From Brachypterus glaber (Eukaryota; Arthropoda; Insecta; Coleoptera; Kateretidae), in assembly GCA_958510825.1 (NCBI GenBank), contig OY294047.1, positions 48,033,365 through 48,097,364 on the forward strand: a stretch of DNA of 64,000 bases. The letters run 5' to 3'. Shown piece by piece: positions 13,338 to 25,770 of the stretch (its first letter is position 1; each line of letters starts with the position of its first letter). Made by a program: the position numbers and the translations under genes. A model generated the notes under the pieces. The model saw only the letters and a list, made by a program, of their open reading frames with translations, was not told the DNA's origin and searched no databases.

Positions 13338-13479
13338 AGTTTATACACCGTAAACATTTGAAATTCAAAATTTCCAAGGCAAGTCCACTACTATTCAGTA
13401 AATTAAAGTTCTGGGTAAATAGTATAATGCGTAACACTTCCATGGTGTAATTAATTACCACCGACAGCAACAAGTCAGC
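13338..13479. repeat. Dispersed repeat J, copy 1
   Basis: A 142-bp segment nearly identical to 17404-17547 (starts aagtttatacaccgtaaac, ends accgacagcaacaagtca). Neither copy has obvious inverted ends. Confidence 0.8.
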
Positions 13480-13639
13480 AATATCAACTGCCCAGCCATA
13501 TATGTATTCGCAGACCTTCTGGCGGCGTCTGTTTTGTTTAACCAATACACATTGGTCTAGAAATAGCAGAAATGTGATCGAACTTATAATTTAAGTAAAT
13601 TAAGAATAGTGGAACTGGATCTTCGTAAAAAAAAACAAA

Positions 13640-13705
13640 AACACCAGTTAATGTATGTCAACGTTTCGTCTTTTTCATTACTTCTTCAAAATTAGCATTT
13701 AAGGG
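13640..13705 (-). ncRNA. Degenerate hammerhead motif / Penelope remnant
   Basis: On the minus strand the order TTGAAGA, about 15 bases, GACGAAACGTTG follows the Penelope-type hammerhead layout (CTGAAGA...CGAAACGT). The first core base is T in place of the invariant C and stem II pairs poorly, so cleavage is unlikely. No Penelope protein is present nearby, so this is probably a decayed end fragment. Confidence 0.45.
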
Positions 13706-13709
13706 TTCT

Positions 13710-16030
13710 TTTTGTCAAAACTATATTAAAAATCTGATCACACGAACACATAATAATGGCTAACAAATCGTGAAAAAAAAAATAAAAACAAAAATGTAAG
13801 TACAAAATCCATCCCAAATTTAAAATCGGTGAATTAAGTGTTTGTAATATGTATAAATTAAACAAAATTATAAAAAATCTAACTAAGTTATGCTTTTTCT
13901 TTCTTCTTCTTCTTCTTTGGAAGGCTTTTTGGTTTTAGCTGCCTGGGTCATCCAACCAGCCAAACTCTTATTGTTTCATCTTTCTTCAACATAGGTTTGC
14001 ACTAAAGCAAGTCTGTGTTGTCCCATTCGTAAGCTGATTGTTTTTTTCACAACACACCAATGTAGGTTGAAGCTTTGTCTTTATTAATTTTATTTGTGAA
14101 CCAATGTGCAATGTCCTAGTGTTAAAATAAAGTTGGCAGTACTGCGGACAGCAGAAGACAGCCGGTAAAACAAATGTACTTTTCTTGCGGAGATAATATA
14201 TTATAAGCGCAATCACTGAGACGCAATTACGAGCAGGAACGATGTGAAAAAATACGTCGTCGTGACTTCACTTCGACTTCGAATGCTTAACGCTTATTAA
14301 CCACCTAAAAAGCTTTGGATTTGCTATACTTTACCATTTTCGAGCCGCGAGAGGAGACAGTTTGACGTATATTATTGCGGTAAGATATACGATTATCTTG
14401 ATATAGATGGGAAAATACTAATTACTTTTTCGGTTCCTTGTTTTAATAGGTTCTCTTTACAGTTTATTTAAATTTGTCTTGGGAAAATAGGACGTTGGCT
14501 GCTAAAAATTAACATTCCTTCTGAAAAACTGACAAACATAATATTGGAGCAATTGACTGGCAAAATATTAGTATAAAAGGGATATATTTGCAGTTAAATG
14601 TATGACGTTATAATTTTTCAAACTGCATTCAATGTAGTGCTACATAATTAACCAAATGTCAACTAAATCGACAAAGAAAAATAAAAGTACATAATAGTAT
14701 ATTAAAGCATTAGTTTCATAATGATTGTTTTAGTGCACTAGTCATATTATCCAAATACCTACTTTCTTTAATATATTTACTATTAAGGGCAAGTTAAAAA
14801 AGAAACCAACACGTCCCCTTTAACTCTTTGTTCCTGGATTAATTTTATTTAAATTCGGGATATAGGATTTTAGTGCCAATATTTCCAAACGGCAATATGA
14901 AAAATACAAAAACGGCATAATTTTAAATCATAAATCTTTAATTTAAGATATGGATCCTGCCGCTACTCGCTACAAACGCATTATGTTTTGCAGAGAATTT
15001 AATATTTGCGCATCGGTGAACAAACTGCATAAGAATAAATGAGCAAAATTTTAATGGCTTTAACGCACACTAAGCCAGAATTACAATTTACTAAACTTAT
15101 CGCAACTTAAATAAATAAAAAAAAAACATTTTTCTGGATTATAGAGGTCAAATTATAATGATCGTTCGGACTATAGATAGAGGTATTCTTAAATGAAAAC
15201 CCGTCCAGATTACAGGGGGTTCGGACTAGATAGGTTGTACAGTAGCTTTAATGTAGCAGTATAGTAAATTACAATTTCTGACATATTTAGTATAAGCTAT
15301 TTAATATATAATATAAATTTTATATTAAATTGTTGCCTACATTGTAAATCCATATTTATTAAATAAAATTTATGTACTTATCTAAAGATAATTAAAATAT
15401 GATAAACTAATTATAACTATAACCAATAGTTATTAACTGTATGTAATAATTAATTTAATCTAGAGCCAGGATATCATATCATCATAATATGGTAGTTTTT
15501 ATTGGTTATTTAATAGCTTTTCTTTATTAGTATTATTATTACTTATATATACATAAATATAGTTTCAAAATACCTATAAATTATTTTTTTTTCTTTAATG
15601 TGCACGTATGTGGAACCCAAATAAGTTTTTTCTCTTTCTCTAAATATTCTGGAAGAATCTTGTAGTCGGAGTATTATTTTGGAATTATCTGTTCCAAGAA
15701 GTTATGCGAGACTCTCGCAGCTCTCCAATATATCACATAATTATTTTTTTTGTGACATAATATTGCTCTAGACCCTCTCTGTCACAAAATGTCACAAACT
15801 CCTGGACCCCTTACCATGATAGGCGAACATACTTTATGGGCGTCCTCTTACGAAAGGTCACAGAAGATTAAACTAAACTTTTAGCAACGACTCGCTGCCA
15901 GCGAGAAATATGTTATAAGAAGAATAGTTAGATCTAGCTCTGTAAGAATTCATTTTAGAATTTTTTACATAACTTTTTTTTTAGAAAACCCTTTAAAATG
16001 CAGGGTGAAACAAACAAATGCACTAATAAT
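13710..16030. other. Unassigned AT-rich sequence
   Basis: No gene is recognised. A fragment resembling the inner MITE of 3.3 kb occurs near 14690-14750. On the minus strand at 13890-13960 a Lys/Glu-rich short frame exists, but it has no support beyond composition. Confidence 0.35.
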
Positions 16031-16037
16031 ATTTTCA

Positions 16038-16205
16038 ATACTGCAGGGCGATTCTACATTAAAAGCTGTGGAAAAAAGCTCGTATACATCTAGGTTCGAA
16101 AATCAGTACTACGCGTAGTACTCTAATATCTTTTAAGTGGATATTTGTGTATGGGAACTGTTTTTATAGTTTTTGATGTAAAATCGCCCTGCAGTATTAA
16201 AACGT
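16038..16205. repeat. Inverted repeat with central palindrome
   Basis: The arms aatactgcagggcgatt and aatcgccctgcagtatt are separated by about 130 bases. The perfect 18-base palindrome agtactacgcgtagtact lies inside. A stretch at 16330-16450 resembles family C DNA near 27.4 kb. Confidence 0.65.
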
Positions 16206-16905
16206 TTATTGGCGAATTATTTTGTTCCTATTTTGGATGCTCAAAACGTGAAATTTTCTCTTTAACTGCAATTTTCTCGAGAACGGTTGGCCCTACGGTA
16301 TTACACAAAGCACCTCTTTGATGTATTTTTAATTAAAACATTATATTTTATTAAACAAATGCCAAAAAATCTACAGATTAAAAGGTTTGTGGCAAAACAG
16401 TGACATCGCCCCTCAATTTTGCACGTCCCTGTTTAAAATTAACAAATAATCCTTTTTCTTTATGTCGAGAAAATGTGAAAAAAGTGGGTGTTAAAAAAAC
16501 GTCTGTCTGTATGTAAACCTTATAACTTTTAACGAAATGTTTGATTCTTTCACCAAAGATTCAGGACCTTTTCTATTTGCGTCACATTAAACATGGTAAA
16601 CATTATCGTAGAGCAAGGGGCGCAAAATGAACAAAAACTATAATTTTTAGCTTATTATTTATAGTAAGATTTTTTTTGCATAAATGAAAATAATGTTTAA
16701 TTCCCTACAAAAACATACGTAATCATTTTTATCGTAGGACTATTAGTTTTCTTGATGTAGGCATTTTAATAAATTATGTTATATTTTTAAATTTTTAATT
16801 AGATGTCAAATTTTGACACTAGTAAAATTTCAATGATATGTAAAATTAATTTCAATTAATTTGGCTTTTAATAAATTTCTAATAATGGCGCGGCCAGAAA
16901 AATAA

Positions 16906-17749
16906 CACAACCCCACAAAAAAAAAGGTCAAGACACTTGAGACAGACCATGATATTCCTATGTATTTTTCGACGCTGAATCTGAATCCGGGGTCAGAAAA
17001 GACCCTAGACGTCTGGAATTCACCCCCGGACCCAAAAACTACCCTTAAAAGGGGTAAAAAATTGAGTTAGAATTGAAGCCGAATTGGAGGTCGAAAAAAT
17101 TTCGACACCCCTAGAGTTCACCCCCAGGCCCAAAAACTACCCCTGAGAAGGGTTGGAAAATTGAGTTTCAGATTCCAGATACTCGACCATGGTATACCTA
17201 TGTATTTTTCGACGCTGAATTCGAATTTGAGGTCGAAAAAATTTCTACACCCCTGGAATCCACCCCCGGGCGCAAAAACTACTCCACTACTAAGCCAGAT
17301 GCTCGACCATGGTATGTATTTTTCCACCATGGTTGAGCACCTGGCATGCGAAACTCAATTTTCCACCATTTCTTGGGAGTAGTTTTTGCTGTTTTTGTTG
17401 AAAAAGTTTATACACCGTAAACATTTGAAATTCAAAATTTCCAAGGCAAGTCCACTACTATTTAGTAAATTAAAGTTCTGGGTAAATAGTATAATGCGTA
17501 ACACTTCCATGGTGTAATTAATTACCACCGACAGCAACAAGTCAACAAGTCAGCGTCGAAAAATACATAGGTATACCATGGTCGAGTATCTGGCATCTGA
17601 AACTCAATTTTCCAACCCTTCTCAGGGGTAGTTTTTGGGCCCGGGGGTGAACTCTAGGGGTGTTGAAATTTTTTTGACCTCCAATTTGGCTTCAATTCGA
17701 ACTCAATTTTTCACCCCTTTTAAGGGTAGTTTTTTTTTGTGGGGTTGTG
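16906..17749. mobile_element. Foldback MITE family I, TAA target duplication, just upstream of the BTB exon
   Basis: Long inverted arms begin CACAACCCCACAAAAAAA and carry caccccc-type blocks. TAA flanks both ends (16903-16905 and 17750-17752), fitting PIF/Harbinger-type 3-bp TWA duplication. Repeat J copy 2 (17404-17547) interrupts the centre. The right end is 161 bases upstream of the BTB exon acceptor. The palindrome at 41465-41870 shares its subterminal motif gaccatggtattcct. Confidence 0.7.
17404..17547. repeat. Dispersed repeat J, copy 2 (nested)
   Basis: Nearly identical to 13338-13479 and embedded between the arms of the family I foldback. Confidence 0.8.
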
Positions 17750-17930
17750 TAATCCGATAAAGCTACAAAGAAAAAACAAAAGAAAATGTTCCAAAACTAC
17801 AGGAAAAGTAAAGTCAGTTTGATATCTTATTTTATAAACTTTCTTATTTCTCCACCCGTCTAGAAAATGTATCCGTTTCCCATTTTTAAAATTTCTTTTT
17901 CTTGTTTCAGTGTGGTCAGCGTCCAGAGAG

Positions 17931-18270
17931 ATGGGAAGTGAGCATTACTGTTTGAGGTGGAATAATCATCAAAGCAACCTGCTGGGTGTGTTCAGTCAGT
18001 TGCTGCGGGACGAAAGTCTAGTCGACGTCACTCTGGCCTGCTCGGAGGGCCATTCCATACGCGCCCATAAAGTCGTCCTTTCCGCCTGCTCCTCATATTT
18101 CCAGACACTCTTCGTAGAACATCCCAGTAGGCATCCCATCGTGATCCTGAAGGACGTTAGGTTCTCGGAGTTACGTACCCTCATTGAGTTCATGTACAAG
18201 GGAGAGGTCAACGTGGAGTACTGTCAGCTGTCTGCCTTGCTTAAAACTGCCGAAAGCCTTAAAGTTAAAG
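17931..18270 (+). CDS. mamo: mamo-like BTB/zinc-finger protein, exon with BTB domain
   Basis: This exon encodes an N-terminal BTB/POZ domain, the dimerisation module of a nuclear transcription factor. The exon opens after a pyrimidine-rich acceptor (tttcag, 17905-17910) and ends at 18270 before a gttcgt donor. I chose ATG 17931 because it gives MGSEHYCLRWNN, the N-terminal signature of insect ttk-class BTB proteins; no stop lies between the acceptor and this ATG. Visible landmarks are LVDVTLAC (about residues 30-37), RAHKVVLSACSSYF (44-57), HPIVILKDV and FMYKGEVNV (89-97), ending LKTAESLKVK at about 103-112. It contributes 113 codons plus one base, completed as Gly by exon 2. The symbol rests on recalled family resemblance to mamo; broad, fruitless and other ttk-class genes are the alternatives. 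GC content is well above the surrounding introns. A mariner-type element starts only 43 bases after the donor. Confidence 0.88.
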
Positions 18271-18313
18271 GTTCGTATTTTAATGTTTAATAATTTAGTA
18301 CAAGAATATTATA

Positions 18314-19357
18314 CAGAGCGGTCCAAAAGTCACCCCCCCCCCTCTTAACTTTTGAACCAGTTGAGATATCGACTTCAAATTTGGAACTTTTAAATAAGAC
18401 AACTTAAACTATCTTTTAGCATATATTAGCAGGGGGGCATGGGGGCACATTTTTTTTAATGGAGAGGGGGGTCGTGTAATACATAATTTTAAGGCTTATA
18501 AAATTCTCCATTTAACTCCATATTTTGAAATTTAAAAAAATATTTTTTTTGGGTTTAAAATGGGGTTGAAAATGGGTATTAATGTCAAAATTCCTCTAAA
18601 AAAAACAAATAATTTTTTAAAAATGCCTAATTTCATCATAAGACTACTTTTAAACTAATTTTAGTTGACATAAATAAAAATTTATAAAAAAAAACTTAAG
18701 AAATCGAATGTTTTAGTACAAAAAATTGGAAAATCAAAACCTTAAAATACTACTAAAATATTTAATACTTTCAGCTTTTAAAATGTGGGCAGGGGGCATG
18801 GGGCACATTTTTTTTAATGGAAATACACAATTTTAAAGCTTATAAAATTCTCCATTTAACTCTATATTTTAAAATTTAAAAAAATAATTTTTTTGGGTTT
18901 AAAATGGGGTTGAAAATGGGTATTAATGTCAAAATTCCTCTAAAAAAAACAAATAATTTTTTAAAAATGCCTAATTTCATCATTAAAAAATGTTAATTAT
19001 ACTTTTAAACTAATTTTAGTTGACATAAATAAAAATTTATAAAAAAAAAGTTAAGAAATCAAATGTTTTAGCACAAAAAATTGGAAAATCAAAACCTTAA
19101 AAAAAAAATTTAAAAATTTAAAAATGTTAGTTTAACTAGAGAATTTTATAAGCTTTAAAATGATGTATCACACGACCCCCCTTTCCATTTAAAAAAATGT
19201 TCCCCCATGTCCCCCTGCCCACATTTTAAGAGCTGAAAATATCAAATATATGCTAAAAGATAGTTTAAGCTGTCTTATTTAAGAGTTCTAAATTTGAAGT
19301 CGATATCTCAACTCGTTCAAAAGTTAAAGGGGGGGGGGTGACTTTTGGACCGCACTG
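18314..19357. mobile_element. Mariner-type MITE family D, copy with internal duplication
   Basis: The inverted ends CAGAGCGGTCCAAAAGTCAC are next to TA on both sides (18312-18313, 19358-19359), with arms of about 170 bases. An internal stretch of about 300 bases (18498-18700) is repeated in direct orientation at 18838-19080, making this copy 1044 bp against 702 bp for the copy at 58743-59444. It begins 43 bases past the BTB exon donor. Confidence 0.8.
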
Positions 19358-19359
19358 TA

Positions 19360-20005
19360 TAATATTCTTCTGAATATTATCCAGAATACTTTATACATTA
19401 AATTAATTATACTAGCTAAATAAATCGAATCCTGGGCATATCAATAATAGCAAAATGCCAAAAACTGTGAACAACAATTATTTGGACCTTCGAGGCGGAT
19501 ATATTGCCAACATGATAATTATTATTATAAATTTAAAACAGAGGGAGCTACAAACATTTTTTTCTAAAAAGTGTACGTATACGTATACCAATGAAATTCA
19601 AAGCTAAATCTCCTCGTTGTGGATTTAAAAAATAAAAAGAAAAGCATTAATTTATAATCATTGCATTCTTGATAATATTATGACTTATAAGTAATAATAA
19701 TTATTCTAATTACAATTAATTAGAATGCCTCAGTGATATTTATAGTAATTAAAGCGTTATTTATAATATGAACATTAATAATAATTTTTCTACATTATAA
19801 ATATTACCTACTTCTTCATTCCGCATTTATACAAATGGAAATGACACTAAAATATGTTTTACATCAGTAGCTAAGATATTATTTATTTATTTATTTTTAA
19901 ATCTGTACTGTATAGTATATACACGGATGGATAAATGAGCTTTTGATTTTATGATAGATAACATTCATACATAATAGTCGAATATTACATGTTTACATGT
20001 TTGTT
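19360..20005. other. Unassigned AT-rich intron sequence
   Basis: Nothing recognised beyond simple AT-rich sequence. Confidence 0.4.
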
Positions 20006-20009
20006 TAAC

Positions 20010-20252
20010 CTCGTACTATTCTACTTAATTAAGCATCCCCTAAGTCCAGGACTTGTGTGGGCTAGTAGTAGAGGGAACCACCGGCTTATACTGACTTTCG
20101 AACCAGTTTCTAGGGAGAGTCCGTTTCACTTATCGCCTTCGCCAAATTTCAATTATTAATTAACTGAAAAAGGCAAATCGGCGCCAGTGAGAATCGAACT
20201 CACGATAGTAGACTTGCTATGCATACGCGCTAGCTACTACCCTATGCCTCCC
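20010..20252 (-). mobile_element. tRNA-derived SINE
   Basis: On the minus strand the unit starts ggaggcatagggtag with an A-box-like block, then a perfect T-arm (GTGAG-TTCGATT-CTCAC, about 20190-20206) matching a Pol III B box. The ends of the tRNA-like part (ggaggca and tggcgcc) pair at 5 of 7 positions. About 170 bases of unrelated body follow. A tRNA head with a body is the SINE layout. Confidence 0.65.
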
Positions 20253-20740
20253 AATAGCTTTGTGAATTAAGATTGTTATATAAATTTAATTGATATTTAC
20301 ATCATAAATAATAATAATAGTAATAATAAATGTGTACAGTAGTACTGTAACAGCACCAATCAAGAGATCAGATAAAATAATTAAAAGTTTACCTCATTTA
20401 CAGTCGTTTTAGAACATACTTATTTACAAACTTAAGCTTTACGTGTCTTGTTTTAAATTTTACATTTGGTACTTTTAACGAAAACTACAAGTTTTAGCTG
20501 AGGATAGGATTAGAAGCATAATTACATATAATATTTCTGAAAGAATTTTAATAATTCACTCAAAACTGAAAAATCGCCTAACTCTTTAAAATTAAATTAA
20601 CGTTTTGGGTATTAGAAGCCCAAAAAAAGGTACTGAAATGGGCAGCCGTAAAAAAATTATTATAGTTAAAGCAACTTTTATACTAACACACAATTATTCT
20701 GCAGGCCAAGGGGTAAAAACAATCTTAAAAACGCCTAAAC

Positions 20741-21519
20741 CGTGGGGTGTCTCACCTTTGACAATACATGTACGCTTTAGCTGACATTACCTTGACATTA
20801 CCTGACAGTACGGGACATTACCTGACATTACTTGACATTACATGACATTACTTGACATTACAAGACATTACTTGACATTACAAGACATCACTTGACATTA
20901 CTCGACATTACAGACATTATGTCCTAGTGCGCATGTGCCTAGACATTATCTACTATTTACGCCTGCGCGTAGACATTGCGTGCGTGAAAATTTCTACGCG
21001 AAAGGGGGAGGTTAGTTCTGAAACATGACATGGGATGGGTGTTTTTTATTTCTATAGTATTAAGGTCATATTCGTTAAACATAAACTTAAACTTAAAAAC
21101 GATTTTTTTTTAGTTATCAAAAATCATACAAGCAGTTTTTTCCCAGTGCAAAACAATACCACTAGTAATGGTGTATAAGTAAAAAAATCAACCATTCATT
21201 CAAATAAAATACTACGGCCAACTTAAGAATACTTACCACTATATAGGTAATTTTTAAAGGGTCCTTGACCCTGGGTCCGTAACCTGTATAGAATCGCTCG
21301 GTTTTCCGTCCGTCTGTCACAGCCGGACGGGATACTCTTGTTAGGAGCATTTTTAATTTCATTATTTATTACTTGACATTACCCTGATATTACCTTGACA
21401 TTACCCTGACATTACCCTGACATTACCTTGACATTACCTTGACATTACCTTGACATTACGACATTATTTTGCGTTTTTGACAATACATGTACACATTTTG
21501 GCCAGTGAGACACCCCTCG
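20741..21519. mobile_element. 8-bp-TSD element with minisatellite arms
   Basis: The termini CGWGGGGTGTCTCAC are inverted and flanked by perfect GCCTAAAC (20733-20740 and 21520-21527). Both subterminal regions are arrays of an 11-12 base unit, ttgacattacc (20780-20920 and 21370-21470), in the same orientation. Each array adjoins gacaatacatgtac. The centre, about 450 bp, has no family-recognisable frame. Confidence 0.8.
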
Positions 21520-21731
21520 GCCTAAACTTTGGAAAAAACTCTCATTTAATCAAAATTTTATTTTATAAATACTCATTTGATCAAAAATTTAGATCCGGCT
21601 GCAATATGCGATAGTTTGCGTGAATTTTAAATGTACTGATGCACGTGGAATCTATACTAATTCAATAAAAAATTATAGTTTAAAGAAACGTAATTCAATT
21701 ATAATTATAGATCATTAGTTCATACTCATTA

Positions 21732-22551
21732 GGGAATTTCAAAAAACACGAATTTTTGAAAAATTTTAGTCGTGAAAGATAAGGTTCTGTGCCAAATTTT
21801 AGCTCAAAAGAATAGGGTACGCCTCACTTTATTTAAAAATGGGATAGAAAAATAAAAATTAACTAACGAATATATAAAATATATGTGTGTTTTAATAAAA
21901 TATTTTCCAGAGGCTGTATCTGGTGCACTATGTCATGCAAAATGCATACCAAAATATTAATCTTTGCCAAAACGAAATTTGGCATTCATCTACTTAGTTT
22001 AAAAATTTAAAAAATCAATTATTTTATTTTTTTACAGTTATCAAATAACGTAGAAGTGGACTAATTTCATCGTTTTGGCCCAAAAATTTACTACTATAGT
22101 AGAGAAAAAGATGCGTCGTTTGCAAAACAACTTTACACTACGATATTTCAAGAAATCTTTGACATAGAAACTTGAAATTTGGAAAAAATTTTGTTTACTA
22201 CATACTTTGTTCCAAATTTCAAAGTCACTGGGTCAAAGATTTTTTGAAATATCTAGTGTAAACTTGTTTTACAAGCGACTAGCATCTTTTTCTCTTCGAT
22301 ACTACTAATTATTATTTTACTCTCTTTTTTTAATTTCAAATAAAGTGCACACATTAAAATTTTCCATTTTGTACAATATTATTAATATTAAACATATTAT
22401 GGTATACCAGATATATTTAATTAAAAAAATTGTGTATAAAATAAATTATAATTTTGTGGAGCGGTCCCTTTATTTATTTTTTAGCTGAAATTTGGCACAG
22501 AATTTTGTTATGGTATTCTTTACGAAGGACAAAAATCGTGTTGAAATACCC
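21732..22551. mobile_element. Mariner-type MITE family N, copy 1
   Basis: The ends GGGWATTTCAA face each other between TA dinucleotides. The core, about 22085-22310, is palindromic (gtttgcaaaacaactttaca and its inverse). A related core palindrome is at 40307-40489. Confidence 0.7.
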
Positions 22552-22964
22552 TAATACTCTAGATTTTATATCTATTATATTTATCTATTTTTTTTTAATG
22601 TATTTTTGCAACGACCTATTATAATAAAAATAGCTTATCAATTTATATATAGAATTTTAAACTAGCTTATTATACACGTGTTTAAAACATATTTTTTGAC
22701 GTGTGGGCATATTTTTAACCTAAATTCTTTGTCAAAAAATATAAATTGTTGTACATATTTGCAACGTTGTAGAAAAAAATATGTATACTGCACGTGTTAA
22801 AAATGTTTTTAAAACTCAGCATTTATTTTACAAAATGATAAATGAATAAAGTTCTTAAAAAGGATTGTTAAACTATAAATTAATAAAAAATAGGTTTTTA
22901 AAAAATTACTTAAAATACATCCATTAAAAAAATGAATTAAAATACATTCACTTACGGGGCTGCC

Positions 22965-23135
22965 TATAAATGATGTCACGCAAATTGACAAAAATTCATA
23001 CACTTCATATCCCGTTTCTCGCGTTATTAAACGCTGTAGAGATTTCATATTTTGGCTACCTCCGAAATGGGGGGGGGGTAGCCAAAATATGAAATCTCTA
23101 CAGCCTTTAATAACGCGTTAATTTGCATGACATGA
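22965..23135. repeat. Hairpin with 28-bp perfect arms
   Basis: Arms 23033-23060 and 23077-23104 are perfect inverses (gctgtagagatttcatattt...) around a 16-base G-rich loop. Outer homology (gatgtcacgcaaatt) extends the palindrome with gaps, as in a MITE. Confidence 0.8.
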
Positions 23136-23608
23136 TTTTTTTTTTGGTTATTCCTACTACGATTGGTTCTTTTTTGTACACTGTGTCCCAATAAAACAAG
23201 ATATTATTCATACGGATTTTAATCTCATTGATATTCTTGCATGTAGATTTTGCAAAACACTTAAACACAATAATTTAACACGAGATGCGGATTTATAAGC
23301 AATCAGATAATCGTTTGCAGTTTAAAAACGATTTACTATCGATGATGATTGAATACAAACCGATTCATTAACTCTGCAGATAATATGACACCTCGGGATA
23401 CTAAATTCTTATAGTGGCAATAAAATACACGTACCCACAGTTTCTAATCTTGATATTCTTTCAAAACAAAAAAAAACTATTCTCTACCTTTACAGCCTTT
23501 TTTGTAAACTGAACTTTTTTTTTATCTAAATAACAGCCTAGGCTTTTACCCCGTTGTGGTACACATCTCAAGTTAAATTCGTACCTTCTATTGTTAAAAA
23601 CAAAGTAC

Positions 23609-23831
23609 CCATTTAGCACACGTTTTACGATGGATATCCCCAGGATATACTTTTGTTACTAAACGGTAATTTGTGACTTTCCCGGGATATACTTTTGTTA
23701 CTAAACGGGAAGTCGGGCGACTTCTAAAACGGTATATCCGTATAACGATATACCTCGTATATCCCAAATGTCCTTTGTGTGTCCCTGGGACGTCCCGAGG
23801 AGTATATCCGCCCCCCCCCCCCAAAGGGAGT
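23609..23831 (+). repeat. GGATATAC-rich repeat F, copy 1 (partial)
   Basis: Starts agcacacgttttacgatgg like the element at 24105 and is dense in ggatat and its inverse. It ends in a 10-base C run. Confidence 0.7.
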
Positions 23832-24104
23832 AACAATTATTATTTTGTGCAATAGCTTGGTTTGGTTTGGCCATTTTACCATGGCAATTTATTATGTGGA
23901 TGATCCGTAATAGCCAATTACCATGGTAAAATGGATGATATCATATTTTATTTATTTATTTATTCACTTATTTTATTTATTTATTTATTTAGACCCTTAA
24001 AGGGGCCTTGTTTAAGGTATTTTAAACCAGAGTGAACTTAGTACTAATAATTTAGAGTGCTTCAAGCCATCAATTAACCGTTCTATATTTTACTTCCAAC
24101 GTCC

Positions 24105-24612
24105 CATATAGCCCACGTTTTACGATGGATATCCCCAGGATATACTTTTGTTACTAAACGGGATTTTGCGACTTCCCAGGATATACTTTTGCTACTAAAC
24201 TAAAAAAGTCGAGCGACTTCTGTACCATATATCCCATGGATATACCTCGTACATCTCAAATAACCCGAGGGGTATTTCCCGGGGACACACTGCCCGTATA
24301 TCCCAAGTATATCCTAAAAAGACATCCCCGGGACATCCCATTGGAACGTCCCTGGAATGTACGAAGGACATACCGTATATACTTGGGATATACGGGCAGT
24401 ATATCCTTAGGACATACCTTTTGGGATATCCTTGGGATATTAGACTAATGTCCCGGGACATGCGACATTAAAAGGACATTGAGAGGATATCCGGGGGATA
24501 TACGGGCAGTTTATCCTTTTGGAATATCCTTGGAATATACGACTAATGTCCCGGGACGTGCGACATTAAAAGGATATTGAGAGGATATCCGGGGGATATT
24601 GTGTGCTATATG
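24105..24612. mobile_element. GGATATCC-rich element F, copy 2
   Basis: Inverted ends CATATAGCMCAC enclose 508 bp saturated with variants of gggatatcc/ggatatac. A unit of about 96 bp, marked by taatgtcccgggac and gaggatatccggggg, is repeated in tandem at 24449 and 24545. I found no clear target duplication. Confidence 0.65.
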
Positions 24613-25039
24613 AGGTTCTATGTTTTATACCATCATTTTTTAACCATGACTGGTTCCAATCCAAATTATTTATAATAATGGTATAAAGTTACCATTTTGT
24701 GATGACGTAAGTTTGAATAGCTATGAATTTGACTCTAAGACTAGTTGTAAAAAGTTAATAAAAATTAATTTAGAATTTTCTTTTGTATGTTCTATAGATG
24801 AAACGGGAAAATACTGCTAATTACACTTTAATTAATTTTTATTTGATCGAAAAATGATTGATAAACCTGGAAGTAATTAATAAATTTTATTGCTGATGCA
24901 TTTTGAAATAATTGAGTCGTGAAAATATGTTATGCATCAGATTTCATAGTTTGATCTTCACTGTGAATCGTATATTGCGTTTTCTCTAGATTTTTTTAAC
25001 ATAATTTCTTGTGGGCAATTTTTTGTTTATTAATTGGTA

Positions 25040-25770
25040 CCACCTAGGTACAGTTGGAAACAAAAAAAAAGTACTACAGCACTGCACCTTGAGGTCACCA
25101 AATTTTTAAAATTTAAGTTGTTTTAAGGGCTTTATTGACAATGAAATTTTTAGGGTTATGTAACTCCTAGTCTGGAGACTTTTCGTAGCAAGTTGAAGAC
25201 TTGTGTCCCTCAAGCACATAGTACCACTAACGTGTGGTTAGTCTTCAACTTGCTACCATTCAAAGTCTCCAGACTAGGAGGGGTCTATATCAATCTAATG
25301 ACTGTATTCCTTTTGCAAATAAAGTCTAAAATAGTTTTCTTATTTTATTATTCCATCAATCTATTTTCTAATCATCGTACAGAGTGATATTGGTAGACCG
25401 ACAGTTTCGGGCTGCTGACACACAAGTCTTCAACTTGCTACCATTCAAAGTCTCCAGATTAGGAGAGGTATGAGTAGTTGTCTACATCTAGAAATAGATG
25501 ACGCACAAGTTTTCATCAATCTAATGGCTATATTCCTTTTGCGAGTAAAGTCTAAAAACGTTTTCTTAATCAGCGTGCAGAGTTGACTCTTGGTACTGAA
25601 GAGGGCCAGCAGCCCGAAACTGTCAGTCTACCAATATCACTCTGTACGATTAGAAAATATTTTTGATGGAATAATAAATTTTTGTATAACCCCACTTTTC
25701 CATTATTTTTGAAACTAAGTGTACCACCTAGGTACCACCTGGGTACCTACCATGGTAGGTACCTATGTGT
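25040..25770. repeat. Foldback repeat G
   Basis: Hairpin arms ctcctagtctggagac / gtctccagactaggag at 25164-25201 and 25241-25280 recur in direct orientation near 25420-25465. A second arm, ccatcaatctattttcta to gtttcgggctgctg (25350-25418), is inverted at 25607-25672. The edges carry gtaccacctaggtac motifs. Confidence 0.7.

Noticed and set aside
13890..13990. Lys/Glu-rich C-terminus-like sequence on the minus strand (processed pseudogene?)
   Set aside because: The frame is broken within a few codons upstream, and a TTC/TTCTT run explains the composition. No family could be named.
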